Shown: in pieces, positions 21,840 to 34,100 of the stretch
Numbering within the stretch: position 1 is the stretch's first letter
Layout: each line of letters opens with the position of its first letter
Assembly: GCA_024336345.1 (NCBI GenBank)
Contig: JANFOG010000006.1
Span: forward strand, 744,001 to 808,000
Length of the DNA: 64,000 nt
Origin: Mariannaea sp. PMI_226
Lineage: Eukaryota; Ascomycota; Sordariomycetes; Hypocreales; Nectriaceae
Reading direction: 5' to 3'
Program-made: the position numbers and the translations under genes
The notes under the pieces: generated by a model
Databases searched by the model: none
What the model was told of the DNA's origin: nothing
The model's input: only the letters and a program-made list of their open reading frames with translations

Positions 21840-24800
21840 ATGCGTATCGGCTGCTTGCAGTTCGCGCCCCAGCTGGGAGACGTCGACAATAACTTGAACC
21901 GCGCGGATGCCGTTCTACACAAGGCGAATCCAGGCGACCTGGATCTTCTCGTCCTGCCCGAGTTGGCCTTTTCTGGTATGGATTCACTGCAAAACACCAC
22001 TAATTTATATTGCATCCAACCATGAGACTTCCCTTTCTCCATAGTAGCTAATACACTCCTCCCCCCAAACGCAGGGTACAACTTCAAAAGCCTTCAAGAT
22101 ATTAGACCCTTTCTTGAACACTCTGGCTCCGGTATCTCCTCTCTATGGGCTAGAACCATGGCTCTCAAGTACGGCTGCACCGTCGCTGTCGGTTATCCTG
22201 AAAAAGTCGAGTGGTCTTCAACTTCTTCTCAGAGATCTATTGGCCCAGAGTACTATAACTCTGCCATTGTGGTCAATGAGGATGGTGAGACCATCGCAAA
22301 CTACCGCAAGTCTTTTCTCTATGATACCGATGAGACATGGGCACAGGAAGGCGACCGCGGATTCTACGATGGCTTCATCCCCGGGCTAGGGAACGTTTCT
22401 ATAGGAATCTGTCAGTTCATACCCTCCCTTCCCCCTTTCCACCTCATTTATACATCTATTGACGAATTTTCTAGGCATGGATCTCAAGTACGTTACTACA
22501 GACTAACATCATGTCTCATATCGATATTTCCTTTTTTTCTTTTTTTCCTGTCTGCTAACTGTTCCTTAGCCCCTACAAGTTTCAAGCACCGTGGCACGCC
22601 TTTGAGTTTGCCAATCATGTTTTGCGAATGGACTCAAATCTTGTCATTGTATCGATGGCTTGGGTGACTAGGGAAGATCGCCGCCGCTTCACAAGTTTGC
22701 CGAACGAGCCCGACATGGACACTTTGACCTATTGGGTTACTCGACTTGAACCTTTGATTCGCGCCGACAATCAAGATGAAATCATTGTCATTTTCTGCAA
22801 CCGCACTGGCTATGAGGACGACGTCACGTATGCCGGCACGAGCGCCGTTATTGGGATCCAAGACGGCGAAGTTACGGTATATGGCTTACTTGGACGCGGC
22901 CAAAAGGAGTTGCTCGTGGTGGATACAAATGACCCCCCTTACGCCAAGATGGTCTATCGGCCTGATTATACTGGTGATCTGGAAGGTGAATTAAAGAGCC
23001 CAGAATTTGACAACCCTACGGATTACGATGAACCTGTGGAAGATGGGGATGACTACGAAGAGCATGCTTCCGAGCATGGCTTCCAAAACCCTACAAGCGA
23101 TGGAGATGGAGAGGTGAAGAGGAGCCCAGAGTCCGCAACATCCCTCTCACCGACGTTTCCACTCAGGTCAGAAATGACGGAACGCAGCAATTCCCCAGAG
23201 AAACCAATGTCGGCGCCAATTTCTTTGGGCGACAAGACAGAGGCTGCTGCTCTCGATAACCTCGCAGCTTCAACTTCTTTGGCACCTAGCCCGGCACCTC
23301 AGCCTGTTCGCCCACGCCTGATTATCCCTGAAACTCCATCAATTTTCCCCGAACCACGTCTTCTGGAACCTCCTCCTAGCGCTATATCGGTGGCATCCGA
23401 AACGTCGGTTCACTCAGAGAAGTCGAACGCATCTGAGGCTTCTGTTGCAACCCTACGATCCAATCCGAGGCCACCAGAAGACAGCACTCCATATCCAGGA
23501 TTGCACCCTAGAGGCTACTGGTCAAACGATCCACTGACGACGTTTGACGAAGAATCTCCTATGTCTGCTCCCTGGTACTGGCCTTCATCTACCAACCACC
23601 TTCCGGTACCGAGTGCAGCGAGTGTTTCTGCTGGTGGCCTCGTGGGACGGCAACCTGAGCCATTCCCTTGGTCATCCATAACTTCCGAAGTGCAACCTCC
23701 AAGCAGGCAGGACGTACCTATCCATATACAAGGATACGAGACTGCTCAAGAACTTGGGGATGCCAAAATCAATTCTCAGCCGCCGCTATCCAACAATCTC
23801 TCGCACCGAACACACTCCCCTGACCAGCATTCATATTCTGACAAATATCAGACATCGAAGGAAACTGTACAAGGCGGTAATGACCCGCAGTGGCGCCCAG
23901 AGACGCGATCTTCTTCCCAGTCACAATATGCAAGTGATGCTCGTATCGAGGGACGATCGCAGACGCCGTTGTCTGAAATTGATCTCACCGAGGCTATTTC
24001 ATTCTACCTGGATGGCCTGCCACAGCATGAAGAAATGGTCGATAAGATACGATCGGAATCAAACCGAATCATGAAACCTGATCAAAGCACGTCATTTATG
24101 CCTAAAGATCACAGTCAAGGTCGGGTTGGCGAGCCGGAGCTAGAACATGAGATGATTCAAATAGCCTTTAGCCCGACTACTCTGAACCATGATGGAGGAA
24201 GCTCTCACCGTTCCTCATCGCGTGGTAACCGCCAACATCACCGGAGCCATTCCCACTCCAACGTCAATAGACATGGCAAGGAGGAGGATCGTCGTGCAAA
24301 ATCCGATTATGCGGCAAGCAAAGTCAGGTCATCATCGCAGGCCACCCCTCGCGGACGATCTCGAAAAACAAAGACGTCTTCAACTGGCGGGACTGCGCCA
24401 AGGATCCGGCAGTCAGACCGAACTTCTTCCGCTGACTCGACCCGAAACGATATGCTACATTCTCGTGGTCAGCAGCGTGCAGGGTCAAGGAAAGCTCACA
24501 AGCGTGACCCTTCATTCTCTGGGCACAGATCCCGACAAAAGCCGAAAGAGGAGGTTATCAATCTGAAAGAACCACAGACCGTCTCCTTTTCAAGCTTTCA
24601 AAAACATGGCCACCCCCCTTCTCACAGGAACATCGTGAACGAGGACAAGAGACCCTCTGGTCAATCGTCCCCGCAAGTGAAGGTTGTGCCAAGTCCTGAT
24701 ACCGGCAATCTTTGCCCGCTGAGTCCATTTGACATCAAAGACGAGTCACTATTCTCAGACGATAGCCCGTTGTATCAGAGTAATAGTAACTTTAACGACT

Positions 24801-24976
24801 CGCCTGTATCCATATCTCCTGGAGGAGAGTCAAGTGATGGGGGCGCTCCAGGAACACTACCAACCTCAATGACTCCAAGGCAATTACGAGTGGTGAGCCT
24901 CTTTAATCCTGATACACCGAAAGCGATGGTCTTTGGTATAGATGATTTCGAAACAGAAATGGCACGCGGGAGGTAG
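21840..24976 (+). CDS. nta1: Protein N-terminal asparagine/glutamine amidase NTA1-like (nitrilase family) with long disordered tail
   Basis: Four exons (21840-21975, 22075-22410, 22475-22487, 22570-24976) encode 963 residues. NTA1 deamidates N-terminal Asn and Gln of proteins, making secondary degrons for the Arg/N-degron proteolysis route. The nitrilase triad is intact: Glu41 (LVLPELAFSGYNF), Lys124 (NYRKSFLYDTDETW) and Cys158 (SIGICMDLNPYKF). Exon 3 is only 13 bases (coding part of C-M-D-L-N), and skipping it would remove the catalytic Cys codon's last two bases. The catalytic domain ends around residue 310; the remaining ~650 residues are Ser/Pro/His/Arg-rich, without a visible domain, and include charged patches and many SP/TP sites. 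Yeast NTA1 is about half this length. The ATG is followed at once by the first beta-strand (RIGCLQFAP), as in nitrilases. Two upstream ORFs precede it. Confidence 0.88.
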
Positions 24977-27085
24977 GAGGGAATAAATGGTCATGGCCGG
25001 GACAGGACCATTGCTAAATCTCAGTGTTGTTTGAACAGCGGCAGTTTGATAAGAGAGGGAGGTTGACGGCGCTTCCACACATAAAAGTGCTTGCTATTTC
25101 GATGATACCACATAAAGACACCCGCACCCGCCTCTCATTCGTTTCTGTCGGGTTCTTTACTTTTTTTTTTGTTAAATGTTTCCTTTTTTTATTATTATAT
25201 ATCGTTATCACCTCCCCAAAAGTATTCTCTTGCCATTGCATTTGTCTGCTTGTGACGACGGGCAAGTTGGCGCGGTTTAGCTTGGTCAAAGTCGAAAGCA
25301 TAATTCACGATGGAAATGTGGCGGGTTGGGGGCTTTGCTATGATACCATGGGCGTAAGATTATGTATGTATTGCATATGTCAGAAGAAGAGGTGAAGTAG
25401 AGTATATAATTTTTTGGGGTTCTCTATCCATCTCAAGCAATCAACATCTTCAGTTGGATTTTTTTCTATTTTTTTTTTTTTGAATACATAATCATATTTT
25501 GATTCAATCTTAGATTGTCGTGTCATTGTTGTGTTTGGTGGGAGGAATTTAGGAAGCCTGAATCGTCAATTGCTTCACGGGTTTGGAGGGTAGGCACACT
25601 ATAAGGCCCACATTTGTTGAATTATTATGACCTCTGATCTTATTACAAGGTAATTATTACTACCCCGCCGGGGCCAACGTTCACTTTTGACTAAGGCAGC
25701 GAGGGTCTCTTTAACGGAACGTACTAATCTGTATGTACGGAGTATGTATGTATGTAATTTACGTGGATGATGTGCTTCATTAAATTAAGTTACGAACTGG
25801 ACCCTGGAAAAAGCCACCAGAGGCGGCCCTGGAAACGGCCGTGCATTTTATTGACGATTCGTCCCACGAGGTGGCCCAAAACCATCTGGGCCCGGGGATC
25901 TATTGGCTGTGGTTTATTTTCTTCATCGATTCTACCATGTAAGAACTAATTATAAAATCCGGCGAACTACAAGTGGAATGATGAGGGTTCATCTGCGGGT
26001 GAGGGAACCACGATTGCCGATGGACCGTCGAGTTGTCGAACTGGGTACCTGGCCTCACAGAATGGAGTACGAAATAGATGGAATGGAATGGTGTACCCTC
26101 GATGAAAAGGGGGGGGAGCCCAGCGCAATTATTCATAGGATAGCAATCTCTGACTCCAAGTCGCATGCCCTGTTTCACACAGACGTGAAGAATGACAATT
26201 GTCAGTTGTCCGATTGAAACCGCATGTTGCAAGTTTGGTTTGGCCGAGAACAACGACTGGGCGCGGAGGCGTCATCGTCGTCGTCGCCGAGTGAACCAAG
26301 GAAAAAGAAAGGAAAAAAGAAAAAGAAAAAGAAAAAAAAACATGTGCTGTAGACCAATGAGCAGCCATCCCAGTCCGCATGACATGGGATTGTAAAGCAT
26401 GCAGATGCCAGATGCACAGGATTGCGTAGACATCCAAACAAATGTACAGTACGGGTTGCATGTGTGTGTGTGTGTTTGCATGCCAAACCATTCCTAGGAG
26501 GAGAAGAAGAAGAAAAAAAAACCTGAACTACGGAATTGATCTGCATACTATGGAAACTTGGTACCAACATACCAACGTAACAAACCTGCATGGTGTTTTT
26601 GTTTTCCACGGCAACGGGGAGAAGATGGTGTGTATGTATTTATGTGAGTGTGTGTGGGAAACCGACTTGGCAATAAACTGATCACCCAATGATGTTTGGT
26701 ACCTGGCGGGATGGGATGGCAACGGTTTTTGAAGCGAACGGGCGTGGTGGGGAGAGCCGTTTCCTTTTTATCTCAAACGATCTAACTTGCAAGTCCGCAC
26801 GGTTTCGTTGTGAACAAAGTTACCTGAGGTAGGTACCTATCTACCTTTATGAGATGCTTCAACTCAAGAGCACATGGTTTGTAAGTTATGAGCACGCGAC
26901 GCACGCAGGACTGCTACTGCAGGCGCCATTCCCGCTCGCTGCGAGGGCGAGAAGTCTGGACGAACAATTGGGCGAATAGAAAAACGCCTGCTAGTAGCTG
27001 TCACAGAACAAACGCAGGGTCGGTCGGCGTTGAGTGTAAGGTCCGGTCCCTACCTACCTCAGGCAAAGTAAATTTTTGCACGCGG

Positions 27086-27123
27086 TACTCCGTACCTTTG
27101 AGCAGGTAGGTATGTACGGAGTA
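27086..27123. repeat. Inverted repeat TACTCCGTAC ... GTACGGAGTA
   Basis: Two perfect 10-base arms in opposite orientation are separated by 18 bases. The arms could form a hairpin in single-stranded DNA or RNA, or act as a paired binding site. The same 10-mer is found singly elsewhere in this window, always between genes. Confidence 0.8.
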
Positions 27124-27994
27124 ATCTGTATTGCATGAGGGGATGAGGGTACGTAACTTTCCTGTGTTGTGGTGTGCTACCTAAGATACGTAAGGTTGGG
27201 TACCTTACCTATTATTATGCACCTCTAATAGCTGGCGGCATGTCTAGTCCCGTTCTAGATACACAATTGTGGTCAGCGAAGAGCTGAAAGCTGCCGTTGA
27301 GGTTTTGACTCCTTTTTTTTTTCTCTCTTCCGCTTCCACCCTCTCTTCAGTCCTATTCTATCTGTTCTGATCCTTTTAGTAGGTACTTCGTATTCTTCGC
27401 TGGCTAGTGGGGACCTTGCTAGCACGTTAGAGACAAGGAGCGCAACTGACCTTATTTTTATTATTAACCTGCCTTCAGTGATGATCAGCTTGTAAATTAA
27501 TAACCTACCCATGTTACTACTGTACCTACATATATCGCTACGGCTATTGCAGCATTGCCCGCACGGTGTGCAGGACAAGAAACAGATTTGGGGGCCACGC
27601 AGCTGTCCATCCTGCCATCCCATCCCCCAGCAGCAGTGGCAGCTGAAGCAGCAAACAGGAGCAAACAGTGCAGTGCAGTAACAGTTTAGCAACCAGGAGA
27701 GGGCAACGTAGCGCCCACAAGCCCCCCCCCCAGCAAGGGCTGTGCCTGCGTAGTGCTATTCTCCACTCCCCACTCTCCACTTTGTCACTTTGTCGACGCT
27801 CGCTCCTCCATTCTCCGTGCTCCGCCCACTCACGTACTCTCACTCTCTCTTCTGTTCTCCTGTCTGGTTCGGTCTGGTTCCTGTCTTGCGACGACTTGTC
27901 CTGGACCTAGTCTTACTTCCCTCCTCCCGCTCTCCATTCTCTCTCACCCAATTCCATTCATCCCCAGGGGTCCCCCATCAAACATCAGTATAGC

Positions 27995-28550
27995 ATGCTT
28001 CTGCCGTGCTGAGTAGGCGCAATACCCTTTCACTGGTTTGCGCTCTATTTCCGCTCTTTTATTCCCTCTCCCTCGTTTTTATTCCTTCTTGGTTCCATCT
28101 ATCCAACAGCGGTACACCCCTTGACCCTTTTTGGCAGCCCTTTTTTTCTTCTTTGCTCCTCGTCCTCACTCCACTCACTCCCACTCCCACTCCCTCGCTT
28201 CCAAACCGCGAGAATTCTCGACTCATTCTTCGCGCCTTTTACCCTTCGACTCCCTCGCCCTCACCCGCTCGACGTGTATTCGAAGGGAAACTCCTTGGTT
28301 AAATTGAACTCCTTTCTGGACGGAAATCGACACTCCGAATCCTCAATTACGAAGTATCCGTTTTCGCGTTTCGATACTCCAGACTCACTCCCCTGACTCG
28401 ACCTCTCTACCTGAGACACGCGAAAACACCACGCCCGCTTGCTAGTACACCGACTATCCAACATTACATATATATATATTCTTGTCCTCGAAATACCTAT
28501 CTTTTCTACCATTTTTCCTTCCCGGTTTGGCATCGCGACCCTCGATCACC
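27995..28550 (+). promoter_or_regulatory. Probable 5' leader of CSI2-like gene with one 5-codon upstream ORF
   Basis: From about 27,500 to the CSI2 start I find a single ATG, at 27995, opening the five-codon frame MLLPC followed by TGA. The next ATG is the gene's own at 28551. The region is strongly C/T-rich with TATATATATA at about 28465-28479. This arrangement suggests a long scanned leader with one minimal upstream ORF; transcription start is not visible. Confidence 0.45.
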
Positions 28551-29798
28551 ATGCGGCCTACCTTCTTACTCCCCAGGCGAGACTTGGTGCTCTCGTCCCT
28601 TGTCTCTGTCTCTCTACTCAGCACTGCCATTTATGCTGCAGATGACAAGACGAACACTCAGCCCTCCGACACGAGCAAGGATACCTCGAACAAGGATTCT
28701 TCCAACAACGATTCTTCCAACAATGATTCTAGCAAGAACACTGCCCCGAGCCAGGATCCGTCAAGCAACGATTCTAAGAACACGAACAACCCAAACACGG
28801 CCCAGAAGACCACCAACAACCCACCACCTCAGACTACCGCAACTCAGAATAAGGATCCCTCTACCAATGATGACAAGCCATCCACGGACGATAGCTCGTC
28901 AGAGACTAATCTCGCCCCGCCCAAGTCATCGACCACTACGACAAGCACAACGTCTTCTGACTCTTCATCCGAGACTCTTCCCAGTCTCTCAAAACCTGAC
29001 ATCACCCTCACTGGCATGCCCACATTGACTGGCGTCTACGCAATTCCCACTTATCCAGCTCCTTCCGTCCCTCCAACCAACAACGCCCCATTCATGCAGC
29101 ACTCGAGTGCTCCTGACGGAACAGTCTTCATTGCGGTGGGTGCCATCCTTGGCGCCTTCGGTATTGCTATTCTTCTTTGGCGTGTCATTGTTGGCTTCCT
29201 TCTCCATCGATCCGTCGAGCGTGCTGCCAAGGCTCAGCACGACGCCAACGCAAAATCCGGGTTCCCTGCGCCTCCCGCTCCCTTCTACAAGTACACCGAC
29301 AATAATTCCACAATGTCGCTTACTGCCGGCCGAGGTGTTCGCCGTACAACCCGTGGTCCTATTCTTTCCTCCACTCCTAGTGCTTCCAACCTATTCTTTT
29401 CGCCTACTGCCGCTGCTTCAGGAGGCGCTGCTGGAAACCGAGCATCAGCCTTCCTACCCTCAGGCTTCTATGCTGCTGGCACTAGCTCTCCTGGAGGTCA
29501 TCACGAGCACTCTATTAGCTTGACGAATCTGCGCCCTGATTCCCGTGGACAGTATGGCGGCAATCCTTCGCGTAACACCTTGAGCGCAACTCCTCCCGAT
29601 TCGCCTTCGTTCCACGCCCGCCGTGACATGAGCAACACGTCCCTCAACTTGACTCGGCCACCGAGTCAGCGAGCTCCCAGTGCTTTCCTCGACGACCTTC
29701 TTGCGGATGACCCGTCAGCCCTACCTCCCCCGCATATGCCGGGTTCACAAAGGCATTCGTCCCACGGTAGCGCAGCCAACCTGCAAAATCGATACTAA
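28551..29798 (+). CDS. csi2: CSI2-like membrane protein linked to chitin synthase function
   Basis: Single exon, 415 residues. Yeast Csi2 is implicated in chitin deposition/localisation of the Chs3 system; the filamentous-fungal members share the layout seen here. Residues about 8-30 form a signal peptide (VLSSLVSVSLLSTAIYAA). A long Ser/Thr/Asn/Asp-rich extracellular-type region follows, with tandem SSNNDSSNND units near residues 46-62, likely O-glycosylated. The conserved block then reads MPTLTGVYAIPTYPAPSVPP, NNAPFMQHSSAPDGTVFIAV, and a membrane segment at about 190-217 (GAILGAFGIAILLWRVIVGF) followed by the basic LHRSVERAAKAQ. The cytosolic tail is Ser/Pro-rich. The start at 28551 (CACCATGCGG) places the signal peptide correctly. 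Role in chitin synthesis is from family knowledge, not shown here. Confidence 0.82.
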   Translation: MRPTFLLPRRDLVLSSLVSVSLLSTAIYAADDKTNTQPSDTSKDTSNKDSSNNDSSNNDSSKNTAPSQDPSSNDSKNTNNPNTAQKTTNNPPPQTTATQNKDPSTNDDKPSTDDSSSETNLAPPKSSTTTTSTTSSDSSSETLPSLSKPDITLTGMPTLTGVYAIPTYPAPSVPPTNNAPFMQHSSAPDGTVFIAVGAILGAFGIAILLWRVIVGFLLHRSVERAAKAQHDANAKSGFPAPPAPFYKYTDNNSTMSLTAGRGVRRTTRGPILSSTPSASNLFFSPTAAASGGAAGNRASAFLPSGFYAAGTSSPGGHHEHSISLTNLRPDSRGQYGGNPSRNTLSATPPDSPSFHARRDMSNTSLNLTRPPSQRAPSAFLDDLLADDPSALPPPHMPGSQRHSSHGSAANLQNRY

Positions 29799-30868
29799 GT
29801 GTGTAACTGGTCGAGCGGGCAAAAAAAATCAACAGATGCCGGGCGTGTAGCTTTTACGGTCCGGTTTGTCCTCGATCAGCAAAATCAAAGGTTTATGGGA
29901 AGAGGCTTCATTGGTTCACTCAATTTACGGCGTCGGGGATTGATATCACTTTTCTTTTTGGTTTCAAAGGAATGACTTGTGGATAACTCTGTACTGTTTT
30001 GCTCTCAACAAGTACATTGGGTTAATACTCTTCTTCACCTTACGGACTTTTCTTTTTTGTTTTTATTCATTTCTCCTTAATTCGCTAGTACTACGGATAC
30101 CAGCGGGCTTTTTTCTTTCTTTTTTTTTCTTTGGAAAGGGGGGGGGTTTCGAGTTGACTGTCAACAAAAGATGTTTTGGCTCTCACAGAGGCGGATCGAG
30201 GTAGCAAGCAGTACTGGGAAAGTGTCGTTGTGTTGTATAGCGTCTCTTAGACTAGGGTCAGAGGAGGAGTTGGCCCAGCTGGGAAGCCAATAGCTGTCTT
30301 TTTTCTTTGGTCAATTCTTTTTTTTGGCTATTTGCAGCAGGCCTTCTTTTCTTGGGTTGAGTCGTACGTACATATTTTACGGTTTGAATATGAAGCATTG
30401 ATATAACAATACTTTGGCATAGAGCATCATGGATGTGAAGAAACTAGGCAGTGACAGTATTGTGTCTCGTCGGGTTTCACGACGTCGGATCTTGTTTGTG
30501 CTATGTAGGTGTAGAATTGAAATAAGACATTACATGGCATCACGTTGACAGGTGGGATGTTTCATTCGTGATCACTGACATGGCGAGGAGGTATTACGTA
30601 TATCTCATGATGAAGTTTCTTGTGACTTTTTGTTCCTCTCAGGATTGAATACTCTCGCATAAGACTTGCTCTTGTCACTATGTTCAATCACATATTTCTA
30701 TCTCGATAAACAGCATTGTATAAACTGAAAATATACAGAGAAGGGGATGTGGTGATCTCAACATGTAATCTAAAGGACGTGCTATAGGTACTCCATGCAG
30801 ACTAATGATGGGAAGAGAGGCACATTATATAGGGTTAAAATTGATACAAGCCGTATATTATTGTATAG

Positions 30869-30899
<31 letters not shown>

Positions 30900-31199
30900 C
30901 TTCTAACACAAATTTGAACCCGAAAGGCCTTTTTTTGGCCCTCATTAGATGAATGAATGCCCCTTTTATATATATTCTGAGTGGATGAACCTCAATTCCT
31001 ACCCGGTATGGAAGACGGAGAGAAGATTGTTGGCTTGATGGCTCGATAACCATCCTCCCTTTTGGTTGGTACACAAAGGGATATAATAAGGATAATAAAA
31101 CAACATAATCACCTACTTCTCAAAACCTCCTTTTTTTTTCTTCTGCACAAGGCTTTTTTCTCAAACCTGTTTTTCTTTTTTTTCTCTTCCTGGTTTGGC
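29799..31199. other. Convergent 3' interval between CSI2-like and ABC transporter genes
   Basis: 1.4 kb between convergent stops, A/T-rich, with T-runs near 30045-30130 and a TA dinucleotide tract at 30869-30896. No gene recognised. Confidence 0.5.
30869..30896. repeat. TA dinucleotide microsatellite
   Basis: About fourteen uninterrupted TA units in the 3' interval beyond the ABC transporter stop codon. Ordinary slippage microsatellite. Confidence 0.9.
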
Positions 31200-34100
31200 T
31201 CATGATCGGCTCTCGTTCCCTGCGTCGAGACCCTCCATCTCCTCCCTCGCACCGTTGATATCCTCCATGCGGATACCGCTGCGGTCGCACATGCCCCTGA
31301 AGATGCCGCCCTTCTTCCACAGCTCCAGCGGCGTGTCCAGCTCGGCGATGCGACCGGCGTCCATGACGCAGATGCGGTCGTAACCGATGATGGTGCGCAG
31401 GCGATGGGCGATGCACAGCAGTGTCTTGCCGCGGAAGCCGGTGGCGATGGTGGACTGGATCTTGTCGTCAGTTTCCATGTCGACGGAGGAAGTGGCCTCG
31501 TCGCAGACGATGATTTGCGCGCCACGAACGAGCGCTCGGGCGAGGGCCATGAGTTGTCGCTGGCCGAGGGAGAAGTTGAGACCATCTTCCTCCACGACGC
31601 TGTCGAGGTGGATGCGCGAAGGGTCGGCGCGGCGAGCGGTGTCAGAGGAGGAGTCGCCGGCGCCGGCCTCGGGGGGAACAAGATCGGCTTGGCGGAGAGC
31701 GGACCAAAGCTCGAGATCGGTGTGCTCGTGGAAAGGATCCAAGTTGCTGCGGACAGTGCCGCGGAAGAGCGTTGGATCCTGCGGGATAATGGCCAGGCGT
31801 GTGCGCAGGTCGTGGAGACCGATGGTGGAGATGTCCACGCCGTCAATGGTAATGTGGCCTCCTGAAATCTCGACAAGACGGAAAAGAGTGCTCATGATGG
31901 AACTCTTGCCGGCACCGGTACGGCCAACGATGCCGACACGCTCGCCACCCTTGACGTGCATCGTCAGACCCTGGAGCACAAGAGGGAGTCCGTCTCGGTA
32001 GCGCATCTCAACGTTATCAAAGACGATCTCGCCTCTCTCAGGCCACTCCTTGCGGAGCTCGACGGTGTGCAGAGGCGCCTCCTCCTCCAGCTCAGTGCCG
32101 TAGTAGTACAGACGCTCAACAGCGTTCATGGCGTTCTCGACCTCAGCAAGCTGTCTCACGGAGAACTGCATCATACCGACAATGGACAAGATGTAACTGA
32201 GGACTAGGCCGCCGATGGAAGGGTTGATGGAGAATCGTGACGTGACAACCAGAATAGCCACAGTGAAGACAAGCAACGTACCGATCATATCAATACGCAC
32301 CGAGAGCCAGCGCTGGTTGGCAAAAGTGATGTAATATGCACCGTTCATCTCGTCAATGGATTCCCGCAGCTCGCGGATGAAGCGCTCCTGCAGGCCGTAG
32401 GCGCGAATGGAGGCCACGCCGCTGAGACCTTCACCGAACTTGGCAAAGACATTCGAGCGCAGGACGGACTCGAAACGCTTGACCTCACGGGCGGATGCGC
32501 GGTAGTACGAGGCAGCGAGCACGAAGATGAGATAGAGCGGAACGAGGGCGATGGCGAAGTAGTAGAAGTAAGCGATGATGAGGATGAAGACAGAGGTGAT
32601 CATGCCGAGCGTGAGGAAGAACATGCGGATGGCGTCCGTCAAGTTATTATCCATCACATCAACATCACGACTGAAACGGTTCGTAATGCGGCCCAGTGGC
32701 GTAGTGTCGAAGAAGGACATGGGAGCGCGGAGGACGCGGGTGACCGCCTTGTGAAGCATGAACTTGGACGAGTTGGTGCCGAGGATTGAAAGAAGCACGG
32801 AGAAGAGGAACATGAGAAGGGCCTGGAGGACACCCAGACTGGCGTAAATGGCAATGTACACTCCTGTGGACAAGCCGTACTTGTCGGATGTCCAGTATGA
32901 AAGCCATAGACTGGTCATGATGTTCGCGCCCTGCGAGAGAAGCAAGACAAAGATGACCAAGGGGGCGTTGAAAAGAGTTCCAGAGGCACCAATGTAAGCG
33001 CCATAGACGGACCAGGGGACGCTGGCCTGGGCTCGCTCTTCCTGCTGCATGAGGGCGGCGCCCTTCTTCTTCTTCTTTTGCTTGTCCTCATCGCCAGCAG
33101 CCTTATCCTCTTCTGGCTTCTTCTTCTCCTCCGGCGTCTCCACGGCTGTAGTCTCCATGAGGGCCTGGAAACCCTTGTGCTCTCTCATGAGATTGTCAAA
33201 AGTGTCGACGGCCTGGATCTTGCCACCCTCCATCCAGATGATTCGATCGCAGCGGTTGAGAACCCAGAGCTGATGCGTGGCCAGGATACGGCACTTGTCC
33301 TTGAGGAGGCCGAGAATAGCATTGTCGAAAATGTGTCGGCCTACATGGGCGTCTACAGCGCTGAGAGGGTCGTCCATGAGAACAATGTCGGCGTCGAAAT
33401 AGATGGCACGGGCGATGTTGAGACGCTGTTTCTGACCGCCAGAGATGGTAATGCCACGTTCACCAATCTCCGTCTGGTCGCCGTTGGGAAGCATGTCGAG
33501 ATCGGCCTGCAGAGCGCAACTGTGAATTGATGTTAGCTTCCAGTAATTGGTTACTCAAGTATGAAAGTAAGGGAAGCACTTACGCATGGATGACCTTCCT
33601 GTACCACCTCTTGTTCATGTCCTTGCCAAAAGTGATGTTATTCTGGAGCGTGGTATTCTGGATCCAAGCATATTGAGGACAGAAAGCTCGAGAAGCTCCA
33701 AACACAACCTCACCGTCCGTCTTTCGCATGTCACCAGCCAGAGCGGAGAGCAGCGAGCTCTTGCCACTGCCAACAGAACCGATGACGGCGATGAGCTCGT
33801 TCCGCTTTACACTGAAGTTGAGATTGCTCAGCTTGAAGGGCTCTCGCTCCTCGACAAGGGTGCTAGCGTTATCCTCTGCAGCAACACCAGTAGTAGTTGT
33901 AGTTGCGTTTTTCTGAGCAGCCGAGGAGTCCTTGTTCTTCTTAGACTTTTTGTCCTTCTCGCCACCCTTTTCGTTTTCTGCCGTAGGGGTGCGTTCCCAC
34001 GTGAAAGCACCGTCCTCTACACGGATGGCATCTTTGCCTTCAGTGTCCATGACAATATCTTCGACCATTTCCTCCTCGAGAAGGTATTGCTCGATTCGCT

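Larger units (their letters stand above)
24977..28550. other. Gene-free interval: NTA1 3' region and CSI2 promoter/leader
   Basis: 3.6 kb without a recognised gene. T-rich runs occur at about 25160-25200 and 25460-25485. TACTCCGTAC or its complement occurs at 25735-25744, 27086-27095 and 27114-27123. GGTAGGTA/TACCTACC tracts cluster at 26826-26850 and 27050-27112, a TG-repeat at 26460-26476, and a purine run (AAGAAAAAG) at about 26305-26340. The last kilobase is C/T-rich and nearly ATG-free, consistent with a long CSI2 leader. Confidence 0.5.
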
